Source: an uncultured Acidimicrobiales bacterium
GTDB lineage: Bacteria; Actinomycetota; Acidimicrobiia; Acidimicrobiales; SZUA-35
Reading direction: 5' to 3'
NCBI GenBank assembly: GCA_937997485.1
Contig: CALKTH010000115.1
Location: 1 to 60,107, forward strand
DNA: 60,107 nt
The stretch's first letter is position 1; each line of letters opens with the position of its first letter. Of the stretch, positions 26,092 through 35,139 are shown piece after piece. The translations under genes were made by a program, and so were the position numbers. Below the pieces are notes generated by a model. That model did no database searches. It saw only the letters and a list, made by a program, of their open reading frames with translations, and was not told where the DNA came from.

Positions 26092-26502
26092 TCACGGCTG
26101 GTTGATCATTGCCGTGCTGGCGTGGTCGAGATAGCCAGCGATGGCCTCGCGAATCTGATCAGCCAGTGGCGGATGGGGAATGCCGGCGAGTGCGTGATCG
26201 AGCCCCGCCAACATCAGGTCGAGCCAGGCGTCTCGTTCGGGCTGACCGATCGCGAACGGGATGTGGCGCATGCGGAGTCGGGGATGCCCGCGCTCTTCGT
26301 TGTAGATGGAAGGTCCACCCCAGTACTGCATGAGAAACAGCGCTGTGTGCCGACGGGCTTCAGCGAGATCTTCTGGATACAGAGGACGGAGCACGTCATT
26401 CGTCAGAACGGCGTCGTAGAAGTGGTCGACCATCGCCTCGAAAAAGCCGGCGCCACCCACCGCGTCAAACATGGAGATGGTCTCTTGGCCGGAGTCGCTC
26501 AT
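26092..26502 (-). CDS. glbO: truncated haemoglobin, group II (trHbO-like)
   Basis: A 136-residue globin starting MSDSGQETISMFDAVGGAGF; an open frame upstream has no homology. MFDAVGGAGFFEAMVDHFYD, LYPEDLAEARRHTALFLMQY, WGGPSIYNEERGHPRLRMRH (proximal histidine region) and IREAIAGYLDHAST are characteristic of actinobacterial GlbO. Group II globins bind oxygen tightly and are linked to peroxide and nitrosative stress. It is transcribed divergently from the SigR-like sigma factor with only 55 bases between start codons. Confidence 0.92.
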   Translation of the reverse strand: MSDSGQETISMFDAVGGAGFFEAMVDHFYDAVLTNDVLRPLYPEDLAEARRHTALFLMQYWGGPSIYNEERGHPRLRMRHIPFAIGQPERDAWLDLMLAGLDHALAGIPHPPLADQIREAIAGYLDHASTAMINQP

Positions 26503-26521
26503 CGGGCCGAGGATAGGATGC

Positions 26522-26548
26522 GGGAATGCTTGCAGTGAGCTTTCGGTT
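26522..26548 (+). promoter_or_regulatory. SigR/SigH-type promoter (GGGAAT-N18-GTT)
   Basis: GGGAAT at 26522-26527 and GTT at 26546-26548 are separated by 18 bases, matching the Streptomyces SigR / mycobacterial SigH consensus. Transcription would begin at about 26555-26558, at the first in-frame ATG of the sigma gene, giving a leaderless autoregulated message. The pattern lies inside the short divergent region shared with the haemoglobin gene. Confidence 0.65.
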
Positions 26549-26557
26549 CCGTTCCTC

Positions 26558-27118
26558 ATGGTGTTGCTCATGACCCGCCCCGCGACAGATGCACAGGCAG
26601 CGTTCGAGCTTCACGTTGTGCCCGAACTCGAGATTCTTTACCGGACAGCGCGCTCGCTGACTCGGTCTTCAGCTGATGCCGAGGACCTCGTGCAGGACAC
26701 CTTGCTTCGGGCCTTTCGTGCCATCGACCGTTTCGACGGCCGCTACCCCCGGGCATGGCTTCTCACGATCATGCGCAACGCCAACATCAATCGTGCTCGC
26801 AAGAAGCGACCCGATTTGTTGGATGACCCAGATCTCACGTTCGAGCGGTCCACAGACTTCGCTGAGAACGAGGGCCCGGAGGAGATCGTCGTTGAACCGA
26901 TCTTCGACGCCAGCGTGCAAGCCGCCTTCGAGGCACTGCCGGAGAACTTCCGAGCGGTCGTCGAGTTGGTCGATCTGAAGGGCCTCTCGTACCAAGAGGC
27001 GGCTGATCGCATCGATGTTCCTGTTGGCACGGTGATGAGCCGCCTCCACCGAGCGCGCAAGCGCATTCGCGAAGACCTTCGCGAACACGGTCTTGATTCT
27101 GAAGGGAAGTTGCCGTGA
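26558..27118 (+). CDS. ECF sigma factor, SigR/SigH type
   Basis: A group IV sigma factor of 186 residues from ATG 26558 (182 from 26570). Region 2 has LYRTARSLTRSSADAEDLVQ, then FRAIDRFDGRYPRAWLLTIM; region 4 has LPENFRAVVELVDLKGLSYQ, followed by VPVGTVMSRLHRARKRIRE. These match SigR/SigH, which direct the thiol-oxidative stress response. The frame extends upstream to 26471, but the promoter at 26522 excludes that. Its stop overlaps the anti-sigma start (GTGA). Mycothiol synthase at 48 kb fits a SigR regulon. Confidence 0.9.
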   Translation: MVLLMTRPATDAQAAFELHVVPELEILYRTARSLTRSSADAEDLVQDTLLRAFRAIDRFDGRYPRAWLLTIMRNANINRARKKRPDLLDDPDLTFERSTDFAENEGPEEIVVEPIFDASVQAAFEALPENFRAVVELVDLKGLSYQEAADRIDVPVGTVMSRLHRARKRIREDLREHGLDSEGKLP

Positions 27119-27381
27119 TCCGTTCCATCTTCAAGCGCAAAGGCCTGTCGTGCGACGACGTCATGGAGGTGCTGCAGAGCTACCTCGATGGCGAGACCGA
27201 CGCTGCGACCGCTCGAGGCGTCGCCGCTCATCTCGACGACTGCGTCGATTGCGATCGCGAGTCCACGGTTTTCAAGAACATCAAGGTCAGCCTCGCCAGC
27301 AACGCGGCTCCGGTCGACCCTGACATCATGGCCAGCATTCGGGCCTTCTCCGACCGCATCACCAGCGGCGAGATCGAGTAG
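27115..27381 (+). CDS. zinc-binding redox anti-sigma factor, RsrA-like
   Basis: An 88-residue ZAS-family protein. Zinc ligands Cys13, His39, Cys43 and Cys46 have the spacing C-x25-H-x3-C-x2-C, the same as Streptomyces RsrA (Cys11, His37, Cys41, Cys44). In RsrA, oxidation forms a disulfide, releases zinc and frees the sigma factor. The GTG start overlaps the sigma gene stop by 4 bases, giving coupled synthesis. A basic N-terminus (IRSIFKRKG) is present. Confidence 0.9.
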   Translation: MIRSIFKRKGLSCDDVMEVLQSYLDGETDAATARGVAAHLDDCVDCDRESTVFKNIKVSLASNAAPVDPDIMASIRAFSDRITSGEIE

Positions 27382-27420
27382 CACCGAACCCCTCCTCCCC
27401 ACGGGGTGGTCTCGAATCGC

Positions 27421-27459
27421 AGTACCCACACGCGTCGCTTCGCGTGTACTCTTTCCGAA
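27421..27459 (+). promoter_or_regulatory. hairpin and probable promoter of the leuA leader
   Basis: A hairpin CACGCG...CGCGTG (27429-27434 with 27441-27446), extended by AGTA/TACT across a 4-base bulge, could end the sigma/anti-sigma message. Overlapping its right arm is TACTCT (27447-27452), a plausible -10 element lying 7 bases before the GTG of the leucine-rich leader. That spacing would put the transcript 5' end at the leader start codon. No convincing -35 is visible, as is common in actinobacteria. Confidence 0.4.
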
Positions 27460-27491
27460 GTGTTTCTCCTCCTCGACCTCCGACTTCTGGG

Positions 27492-27504
<13 letters not shown>
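27460..27504 (+). CDS. leucine-rich leader peptide of leuA
   Basis: A 14-codon frame starting GTG and stopping TGA, reading VFLLLDLRLLGPTA, with six leucines in positions 3-10. It lies 90 bases before leuA and after a likely -10 element with no Shine-Dalgarno, so it may be translated from a leaderless message. Slow translation of the leucine codons when Leu-tRNA is scarce would hold a ribosome over the first arm of the structure described at 27492-27551. Leader peptides of this kind are known for leuA in several Actinobacteria. Confidence 0.75.
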
Positions 27505-29316
<1,812 letters not shown>

Positions 29317-29374
29317 GGACGCCGTCGAGCGCGCCGTCAACGGACGGCTGCGTTCTGCCCTTGTCCAAGCCCGT

Positions 29375-29420
29375 CGTGGCACCGTTACCTGTCGCTCTGG
29401 CGACAAGTAACGGTGCCACG
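29375..29420. repeat. long near-perfect palindrome between leuA and a DUF3179 gene
   Basis: A 14-bp perfect stem (29375-29388 with 29407-29420), one C/A mismatch, then a further 6-bp stem TGTCGC/GCGACA and a TCTG tetraloop: 20 of 21 positions paired. Outside, GCCC and GGGC continue the pairing with a small bulge. It lies between convergent genes and so could serve as a two-way terminator, but neither side has a T run, and its length and symmetry are more like a dispersed extragenic palindrome. Confidence 0.7.
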
Positions 29421-29465
29421 GGCGTTGGGGGCGAGAGCGCGAGGGGCTTTGATGAGCGGGCAGGG

Positions 29466-30731
29466 TTAGAGGTCGATGAGGACCTGGTCGGGCTGGTAGG
29501 TCGACCAGGAGAACCAGAACGTGTCGAGGTGCGGGACGCCGGCGAGCTGTTCGCCCTCGAGCGGTCCAGCAGTGGCTCGGCCGAGGATGTCCCAGGTGGA
29601 TCCGGTCTCGGCGTCGATGAAGGTAGAACCGTCCTTCGTGAAGGTCAGCTCGGTGCCATCGGCGGCGGCGGCCACGTACACACCGGTCTGGCCCACATCA
29701 CGGCCATCGCCGATGCCCGATTGCTCCAGCGGTGAGGCCAGCCCGCCGGTGTGGAACGCCACGAGGTTTCGTCCTCCCTCGGTGACCGGAACCACGCCTG
29801 CGGCAGCCACATCCTCCAGCAGGTAGCCAACAGCTCCCTGATCATCGATGATCCCGAGCACGCGGGCCTTGGCCGCGAACTGATCGTCGATGGGTTGCGA
29901 GATGAACGGCGAGATCGGATTCGTTGTCTCGTCGTCGTAGCCGACGTACGGATTCTCGCCGTACGGACGGTTGTGGCCGGTGTTCGGGCTGAGCACCCTG
30001 CCGTCGGGGAAAGCATCACGGAACGTCCCAAACCCGGTGGTCTGAGCGGGGATCAACGTGAGTTCGGCACCGGCGTAGTGCCCCACCAGGCCCTGACCTG
30101 TGAAGTGGGCCCAGAGACTCTCGGTTTGCCGATCGAACATCACCAGGGCGGACTGGTACAGCTCGCCCGAGGTGCCGAAGTCGAGCACCCGGTCGCCAAG
30201 ACGCCGGTCGAAGACCAAGGCCGAGTTGCACAGCGGGCAGTACGTCACGGAGACAGGGACGCCGCCCACCTCGTCATTCACGATCTCGTGCCAGATCAGA
30301 ATCTGGATGGGGTACGCCCTGGCGTCGCCGTTGATCTCCAGCACAACCACGCCCTCGTCGTCGTTCTGGAGGAACGTGACGTCACCGACGTCCAAGAACT
30401 CCGGGTCATCGATCGGCGGAATCCCATCGGGACCAGGGCCGCCGCTCACGATGTCTGACGGGTCGACCACCGGTGGCGGGAACGCAGCGTTCCCCCGGTC
30501 CGATCGAAGGGCCGAGGCCACGGGATCTGCGTCGTAGTTGACGATGCTGTAGTCGAAGTCTGTCGGTTGGTTCGAAGCCTCGCCATCGCCATCGGCAGCA
30601 TCCGGGGCGCCGTCAGCACCGGTCTGGACACCGCTTGTGGACTCGACGGCATCGCCGGTTGCGTCTCCGCTGTTGGAGCTGCACGCGGCGGCGAGGATGG
30701 CGAGAGCAAGGACAAGGGCGAGGCGACGCAT
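29466..30731 (-). CDS. DUF3179-domain lipoprotein
   Basis: A 421-residue exported protein: signal MRRLALVLALAILAAACS with lipobox LAAAC (lipidated Cys at about 17), a Ser/Asp/Gly-rich linker to about 85, then a DUF3179 domain. Recognisable are IPPIDDPEFLDVGDV, ARAYPIQILIWHEIVNDEVG, VSVTYCPLCNSALVFDR, ESLWAHFTGQ and a late HTGGLAS.LEQ.GIG. The CPLC motif and nearby histidine suggest a metal or redox site; the family has no established biochemical role that I know of. The start is set by the signal peptide. It lies 50 bases after the HIT-like gene and may belong to the trpC-trpF transcript. Confidence 0.85.
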   Translation of the reverse strand: MRRLALVLALAILAAACSSNSGDATGDAVESTSGVQTGADGAPDAADGDGEASNQPTDFDYSIVNYDADPVASALRSDRGNAAFPPPVVDPSDIVSGGPGPDGIPPIDDPEFLDVGDVTFLQNDDEGVVVLEINGDARAYPIQILIWHEIVNDEVGGVPVSVTYCPLCNSALVFDRRLGDRVLDFGTSGELYQSALVMFDRQTESLWAHFTGQGLVGHYAGAELTLIPAQTTGFGTFRDAFPDGRVLSPNTGHNRPYGENPYVGYDDETTNPISPFISQPIDDQFAAKARVLGIIDDQGAVGYLLEDVAAAGVVPVTEGGRNLVAFHTGGLASPLEQSGIGDGRDVGQTGVYVAAAADGTELTFTKDGSTFIDAETGSTWDILGRATAGPLEGEQLAGVPHLDTFWFSWSTYQPDQVLIDL

Positions 30732-30781
30732 GGGGACGAAACCGCACCATGGGAAGCTGGCATTCCCGCCGGGCCAGAAGT

Positions 30782-31159
30782 TCAGATTTCGATCCGCTGA
30801 CCGCCAACACCCGTGAAGCGGCTCAGCGGGCGCTGCATCCTGAGCTCCCACCACCGGGGATCACGAGCATGGGCATGGAAGTGGTCCGGCACCTGTCGCA
30901 TCATCCGGTCGATCGTGAATCCATCAATGCCGAAACGCTCTTCACCAACCTCAGTGAGACGAGCCAGGGCGTGAGCTATCACGTCATCGGTCGGCTCGGG
31001 CCCGTGACCGTGGGCAACGACCATCGGTACCCCACAGGCTTCACAGTCCGCCACCCAGCACACGTCGTCTTCGACGTACCAGTGGGTGAAGCGATCCGCC
31101 CGGCACAGCTCACACGCCGGATCGGACTCAGGTGCGGAACGTAGTGTCTCGTCGTCCAT
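30782..31159 (-). CDS. HIT-like protein with paired Cys motifs, unknown function
   Basis: A 125-residue conserved-looking protein: CELCRADRFTHWYVEDDVCW, then ADCEACGVPMVVAHGHGPEP, and MRQVPDHFHAHARDPRWWEL near the C-terminus. The two CxxC pairs could bind zinc, and HFHAH resembles a histidine triad (HxHxH). The architecture suggests a divergent HIT-like nucleotide-binding fold, but I would not assign an activity. The ATG lies 32 bases inside the 3' end of trpF in another frame, so the two genes are probably coupled. Confidence 0.6.
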   Translation of the reverse strand: MDDETLRSAPESDPACELCRADRFTHWYVEDDVCWVADCEACGVPMVVAHGHGPEPTDDVIAHALARLTEVGEERFGIDGFTIDRMMRQVPDHFHAHARDPRWWELRMQRPLSRFTGVGGQRIEI

Positions 31160-31757
31160 CAGCTGCTCGAGCCGCAGCAATGAAGCGCTGGACTTTCGAA
31201 GGGTCTTTGATACCGGGGCGAGCCTCGACACCGGTGGCCACATCGACGCCCCACGGCCGAACCAAAGCAATCGCCTCCGCCACGTTGTCGGGGTGCAAGC
31301 CTCCGGCAAGAAGGAACGGTCGATCAATGTCTCGATCTTCCAAGGTGCGCCAGTCGAATGCTTCACCGCTCCCCGGCTCGGGCGAGTCGATCAGTAGCCG
31401 AACGTCGCCGAAGGCCGAGAGTCGGTCCAACGCCGGGTCTGCGGCCGAGAAGGCCCGGAAGACGGTGGGCACTCGCTCGGCAACCCACCGCGTGTCCTCG
31501 GCCGATTCGTGGCCATGAAGCTGCACTGCCCGGAGACCAACCTTGTTGGCGATCTCCACCACTCGTTCCTTGGATTCGTTGCGGAAGACACCGACCGTGA
31601 GCACCTCGGGTGGCAAGCGCCGGACGATGTCTCGAGCCGTGCCCGAAGAGATTCGTCGTGACGACGTGGCGAAGATCATGCCAATGGCGTCCGCTCCGAG
31701 CCCGGCAGCCAGCAAGGCGTCGTCCTCGGTGGTCACGCCGCAGATCTTCACGAACAC
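31128..31757 (-). CDS. trpF: phosphoribosylanthranilate isomerase
   Basis: Tryptophan biosynthesis enzyme of 209 residues, (beta/alpha)8 barrel. The GTG start at 31757 with TGAGGAG 7 bases upstream gives FVKICGVTTEDDALLAAGLG, with the catalytic Cys in KICG. The catalytic Asp is in VRLLIDSPE, the phosphate-binding loops are LLAGGLHPDNV and VDVATGVEARPGIKD. It begins 10 bases after trpC. Many mycobacteria lack trpF and use the bifunctional PriA; here a separate trpF accompanies hisA, so HisA need not be bifunctional. Confidence 0.94.
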   Translation of the reverse strand: MFVKICGVTTEDDALLAAGLGADAIGMIFATSSRRISSGTARDIVRRLPPEVLTVGVFRNESKERVVEIANKVGLRAVQLHGHESAEDTRWVAERVPTVFRAFSAADPALDRLSAFGDVRLLIDSPEPGSGEAFDWRTLEDRDIDRPFLLAGGLHPDNVAEAIALVRPWGVDVATGVEARPGIKDPSKVQRFIAAARAADGRRDTTFRT

Positions 31758-31767
31758 GTTCAGCTCC

Positions 31768-32544
31768 TCAGGCCGCTCGAAGGGCAGCAACCGCTGCCGC
31801 GGGCTCGCCCGAACGTACCAGCGCCTCTCCCACCAGAACAGCGTGATACCCGGCCTCCCGCAGCACAGCGGCATCGGTAGGTCCTTCGACGCCGGACTCA
31901 GCCACGCGAACGACACTGCGGGGCAGAGCCTCGCCCACTCGCACGGCGCGATCGGTGTCGACTTGGAAGGTCACGAGGTCGCGTTGGTTCACGCCGATCA
32001 GATTGGCACCGACGTTCATCGCCCGCTCGACCTCTGCCTCGTCGTGGGTCTCGACGAGTGCATCGAGTCCGAGACCGCGGGCCAGATCATGGAAGTCCCG
32101 CAGTTCGCTGTCGTCGAGAGCGGCAACGATCAGGAGCACGGCGTCCGCTCCCATCAGCCGGGTATCAACGACGTCAAGCGCCGAGACGGTGAAGTCCTTA
32201 CGGATCACGGGGATTGACACCGCCTCCCGAGCTGTCCGCAGATCCGAGGCTGATCCGCCGAAGTACTCCTCATCGGTGAGGACCGACAGGCACGTCGCCC
32301 CTCCCGTCTCGTAGGCCGCGGCCCACTCAGCCGGATCGAGGCCAACGTTCAAATCGCCCTTCGATGGTGAGCGGCGCTTGATCTCGCTGATCACCCCAAG
32401 GCCGTCAGCCTGAGCAAGCGCAGCACGGAACCCCCGGGTTGGGGGCAGCCGAGCGGCTTCGGACACGAGTGCGTCGACGGAGCGCGAATCTGCAGCAGCA
32501 GCGGTGCGATGGGCAGCGAGGATGGCATCCAGGTATGTGGCCAT
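31768..32544 (-). CDS. trpC: indole-3-glycerol phosphate synthase
   Basis: A 258-residue barrel enzyme of tryptophan synthesis. SEIKRRSPSKGDLN, SVLTDEEYFGGSASDL, VIRKDFTVSALDVVDTRLMG, GVNQRDLVTFQVD and RVAESGVEGPTDA contain the catalytic Lys and Glu residues of the family. It starts 9 bases after the small monooxygenase-like gene and is followed by trpF. trpB and trpA are not in the window. Confidence 0.96.
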   Translation of the reverse strand: MATYLDAILAAHRTAAAADSRSVDALVSEAARLPPTRGFRAALAQADGLGVISEIKRRSPSKGDLNVGLDPAEWAAAYETGGATCLSVLTDEEYFGGSASDLRTAREAVSIPVIRKDFTVSALDVVDTRLMGADAVLLIVAALDDSELRDFHDLARGLGLDALVETHDEAEVERAMNVGANLIGVNQRDLVTFQVDTDRAVRVGEALPRSVVRVAESGVEGPTDAAVLREAGYHAVLVGEALVRSGEPAAAVAALRAA

Positions 32545-32553
32545 CCCCGAACG

Positions 32554-32868
32554 CTAGAGGTCCATTCCCTTGGCCACGACCGGTTCCAGAATCGAGACCT
32601 CGGGCCGGCCTGCGAGGACGCCCTTGCCAAGTGCTCCCATGGCAACCTTCATGCGCTCGCCCTTGCCGTGCACGGCCAGCGCATCAGCGTCGGTGTAGAG
32701 CTCGAAGAAGTAGAAAACGTTGCCGTCGTTGGGATCGACATGCGCGCTGTAGATCTCGAGGCCGCTTTCCTCATCGGCTGCGGCGATGAGATCGCCCAGC
32801 TTGGCTCGCAATTCGTCCGCCATTCCCTCGGCTGCGGTCAACTTGGCAATGATGCTGATCTTCGACAT
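32554..32868 (-). CDS. antibiotic biosynthesis monooxygenase (ABM)-family protein
   Basis: A 104-residue dimeric alpha/beta-barrel type protein: MSKISIIAKLTAAEGMADEL, then LGDLIAAADEESGLEIYSAH, and VFYFFELYTDADALAVHGKG. ABM-family members include quinol monooxygenases such as YgiN, but small members are functionally diverse. The start is the ATG at 32868. It is the first gene of the leftward ABM-trpC-trpF run. Confidence 0.75.
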   Translation of the reverse strand: MSKISIIAKLTAAEGMADELRAKLGDLIAAADEESGLEIYSAHVDPNDGNVFYFFELYTDADALAVHGKGERMKVAMGALGKGVLAGRPEVSILEPVVAKGMDL

Positions 32869-32972
32869 GCCGGCCGACACTAATGACCGCCGCGCCAACT
32901 GTCAGGTTCGCCCCGGTTGGGCGGGCCTCTTCACCCACTCATCACATTCGAGATGTACCGTCAACCCTCGAG

Positions 32973-33695
32973 ATGAGCGATCTGTCCCCACCCTCCCAAC
33001 CGATGACTGGCTCTGCTGCGACGCGGAACGGCACACGGGTCGTGGTCGTCGAGGACGAACCTGACATCGCCGATCTTCTCTCCCTCTACATGGAGCGGGA
33101 GGGATGGGCGGTGCACCGTTGTGGCGACGGCGCCTCAGCGTTGACCACGATCCGGGCCCGTCAACCCGACTTCGTCGTTCTCGACATCGGTTTGCCGGGC
33201 GATATGAACGGCCTCGATGTGTGCCGAGAACTCCGCCGCACGAGCGACGTCCCGGTGCTGTTCCTGACCGCTCGTGACGACGAGATCGATCGGCTCCTCG
33301 GCTTCGAGCTCGGGGCGGACGACTACGTCACCAAGCCATTCTCGCCTCGCGAGGTGGTTGTGCGGATCAAGGCCGTGCTCCGGCGGGGCGAAGCTTCCCA
33401 ACCCGAACGGTCACAGTTCGAGTTCGGCAACGTTCAGGTAGACCGCACTCGGCAAGAGGTCCTGGTCGACGAGAAACCACTGGCGCTTGCCACCCAGGAG
33501 TACCGCCTGCTCGATGTCTTCTGCGACAACCTCGGCGCTGTGCTCAGCCGACAGCAACTCCTCGATGCGGCGTGGGGTCCGGATTGGTACGGCGATCCCC
33601 GAACGGTCGATGTGCACGTCCGTCAACTCCGACGCAAGCTCGGCGACGATCTTCCGCTCGTGACCGTGCGAGGCGCCGGCTACCGGTTGGCCTGA
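32973..33695 (+). CDS. OmpR-family response regulator
   Basis: A 240-residue regulator (start at 32973; 33003 is an alternative giving 230). Receiver domain with acidic pair VVVVEDEPD, phospho-acceptor Asp71 (VVLDIGLPG), Thr in LFLTARD and Lys in DDYVTKPFS. The winged-helix DNA-binding domain follows (LATQEYRLLDVFCDNLGAVL, then VDVHVRQLRRKLG, VRGAGYRL). Its stop is one base before the GTG of the cognate kinase. Confidence 0.94.
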   Translation: MSDLSPPSQPMTGSAATRNGTRVVVVEDEPDIADLLSLYMEREGWAVHRCGDGASALTTIRARQPDFVVLDIGLPGDMNGLDVCRELRRTSDVPVLFLTARDDEIDRLLGFELGADDYVTKPFSPREVVVRIKAVLRRGEASQPERSQFEFGNVQVDRTRQEVLVDEKPLALATQEYRLLDVFCDNLGAVLSRQQLLDAAWGPDWYGDPRTVDVHVRQLRRKLGDDLPLVTVRGAGYRLA

Positions 33696-33696
33696 C

Positions 33697-35139
33697 GTGC
33701 AGAAGCGACTGACACAGACCCTCGTTGCGGTCGCCCTCAGCGCAGTGCTCCTGGTTGGCGCTGGCGTACTTCTTCTGGCCACGCTTGGAGCCAGGGACGA
33801 CGCCCGGCGACAAGTTGAGCAGCAGCTTGTCGCCATTGCTGACGTGGCGAATACCACCGGTGATCGGGAACGGGCCGACAATGCGCTGGTACGAATCGCC
33901 GAAGGGTTCGACGTCAGCTCGGTCACCATCGTGCGAGTGAGCGATTCGGGCCGGGTCTCAGAGCTGAGGGGACGTCCCGATCGCGACGGTCCGGCACGTG
34001 AGGACACGATCCTCTCCCTCGACGACAAGGACGTCAACGCCTTCGACGACGGAGAATCGATCGTCCTGGACACCGCTGGCTCTGTCACCGGCTTGCGTCG
34101 CCTTGATTTCGTGGATGATCGCCGGGGTCCGGAGAATAGGGCCAACCTCGATCGAGCACTCGGTGTCCTCGTTCGGCAAGACATCGCCACCATCGGCTCT
34201 CAGGCCGGTCGGTGGTTCCTGTTCTCCGGTGCGTTCGTGGTGCTGGCCAGCATCATCGCTGCCTGGTGGTTGGCTCAGCGCTTCACAGCCCCTGTCCGAG
34301 CTGTGACAGCGGCCACCGGTTCCATCGCCGATGGTGACTTGTCAGTTCGCGTCGCTGTCGATCGAGATGACGAACTCGGCGATCTCGGCGCCTCGGTGAA
34401 CCGCATGGCTGGCGAGCTCGAGCGAGGGCGGGCCATGGAACAGCAATTCCTTCTCTCCGTCTCTCACGACCTGAGGACCCCACTCACCGCCATCGCGGGG
34501 TACGCCGAGGCACTCGTTGACGGCGCTGTGGCTGAGCCGCAACGGGCGGGCGAAATCATCAGCCATCACGCTGGACGCCTCGATCGCTTGGTCGGGGACT
34601 TGCTGGACCTCGCCCGACTCGAGTCCCGTCAGTTCCGGCTCGAGCCTCGTCCGATCGACCCGGTGACCGCTGCCCGCACGGTCGTCGAGAGCTGTCAGCC
34701 GACTGCCGTGGCTCACAACCTTTCGATTCTTTTGGATGCCCCCGCCGATGTGGTCGGCACGATTCATGTCGATCCGGATCGGTTGGGCCAGGTGCTGTCC
34801 AACTTGGTCGAGAACGCTGTGAAGTTCGCTACAAGCATGGTGACCGTGCGAGTCACACCACTCGGCGGCGAGATGTCGATCCAAGTCATCGACGACGGAC
34901 CCGGCATTCCGGCCGACGACCTCCCCCATGTGTTCGAGCGGCTCTATGTCACCCAGCTCAAGCCCAAGCGAGCAGAGAACTCCAGTGGCTTGGGACTCGC
35001 CATTGTCCGAGAACTGGTCGCTGCCATGCGCGGCACGGTGACAGCGAGCGCGACCGACGCTGGCACCATCATGACCCTGACGTTCCCGGCGGCAGAACCC
35101 TCAGCAGCCGATCACGCGCCTTCGAACGTCACCATCTGA
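33697..35139 (+). CDS. EnvZ-type sensor histidine kinase
   Basis: A 480-residue kinase with two membrane helices (about 8-30 and 173-193) flanking an extracytoplasmic sensor of about 140 residues rich in Asp, then HAMP (about 194-246), HisKA with His257 in LLSVSHDLRTPLTAIAGY and HATPase_c (NLVENAVKFA, IDDGPGIPADDLPHVFERLY, GLGLAIVREL). The signal is unknown. Its 3' end overlaps the convergent ygfZ gene by 28 bases. Confidence 0.94.
   Translation: MQKRLTQTLVAVALSAVLLVGAGVLLLATLGARDDARRQVEQQLVAIADVANTTGDRERADNALVRIAEGFDVSSVTIVRVSDSGRVSELRGRPDRDGPAREDTILSLDDKDVNAFDDGESIVLDTAGSVTGLRRLDFVDDRRGPENRANLDRALGVLVRQDIATIGSQAGRWFLFSGAFVVLASIIAAWWLAQRFTAPVRAVTAATGSIADGDLSVRVAVDRDDELGDLGASVNRMAGELERGRAMEQQFLLSVSHDLRTPLTAIAGYAEALVDGAVAEPQRAGEIISHHAGRLDRLVGDLLDLARLESRQFRLEPRPIDPVTAARTVVESCQPTAVAHNLSILLDAPADVVGTIHVDPDRLGQVLSNLVENAVKFATSMVTVRVTPLGGEMSIQVIDDGPGIPADDLPHVFERLYVTQLKPKRAENSSGLGLAIVRELVAAMRGTVTASATDAGTIMTLTFPAAEPSAADHAPSNVTI

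Noticed and set aside
29375-29420. Calling the palindrome a certain terminator.
   Set aside because: There is no T run on either side, so it is listed as a repeat with the terminator idea left open.
31128-31159. Overlap of trpF and the HIT-like gene read as a frameshift fusion.
   Set aside because: Both proteins are complete with their own start and stop, so overlapping genes explain it better.
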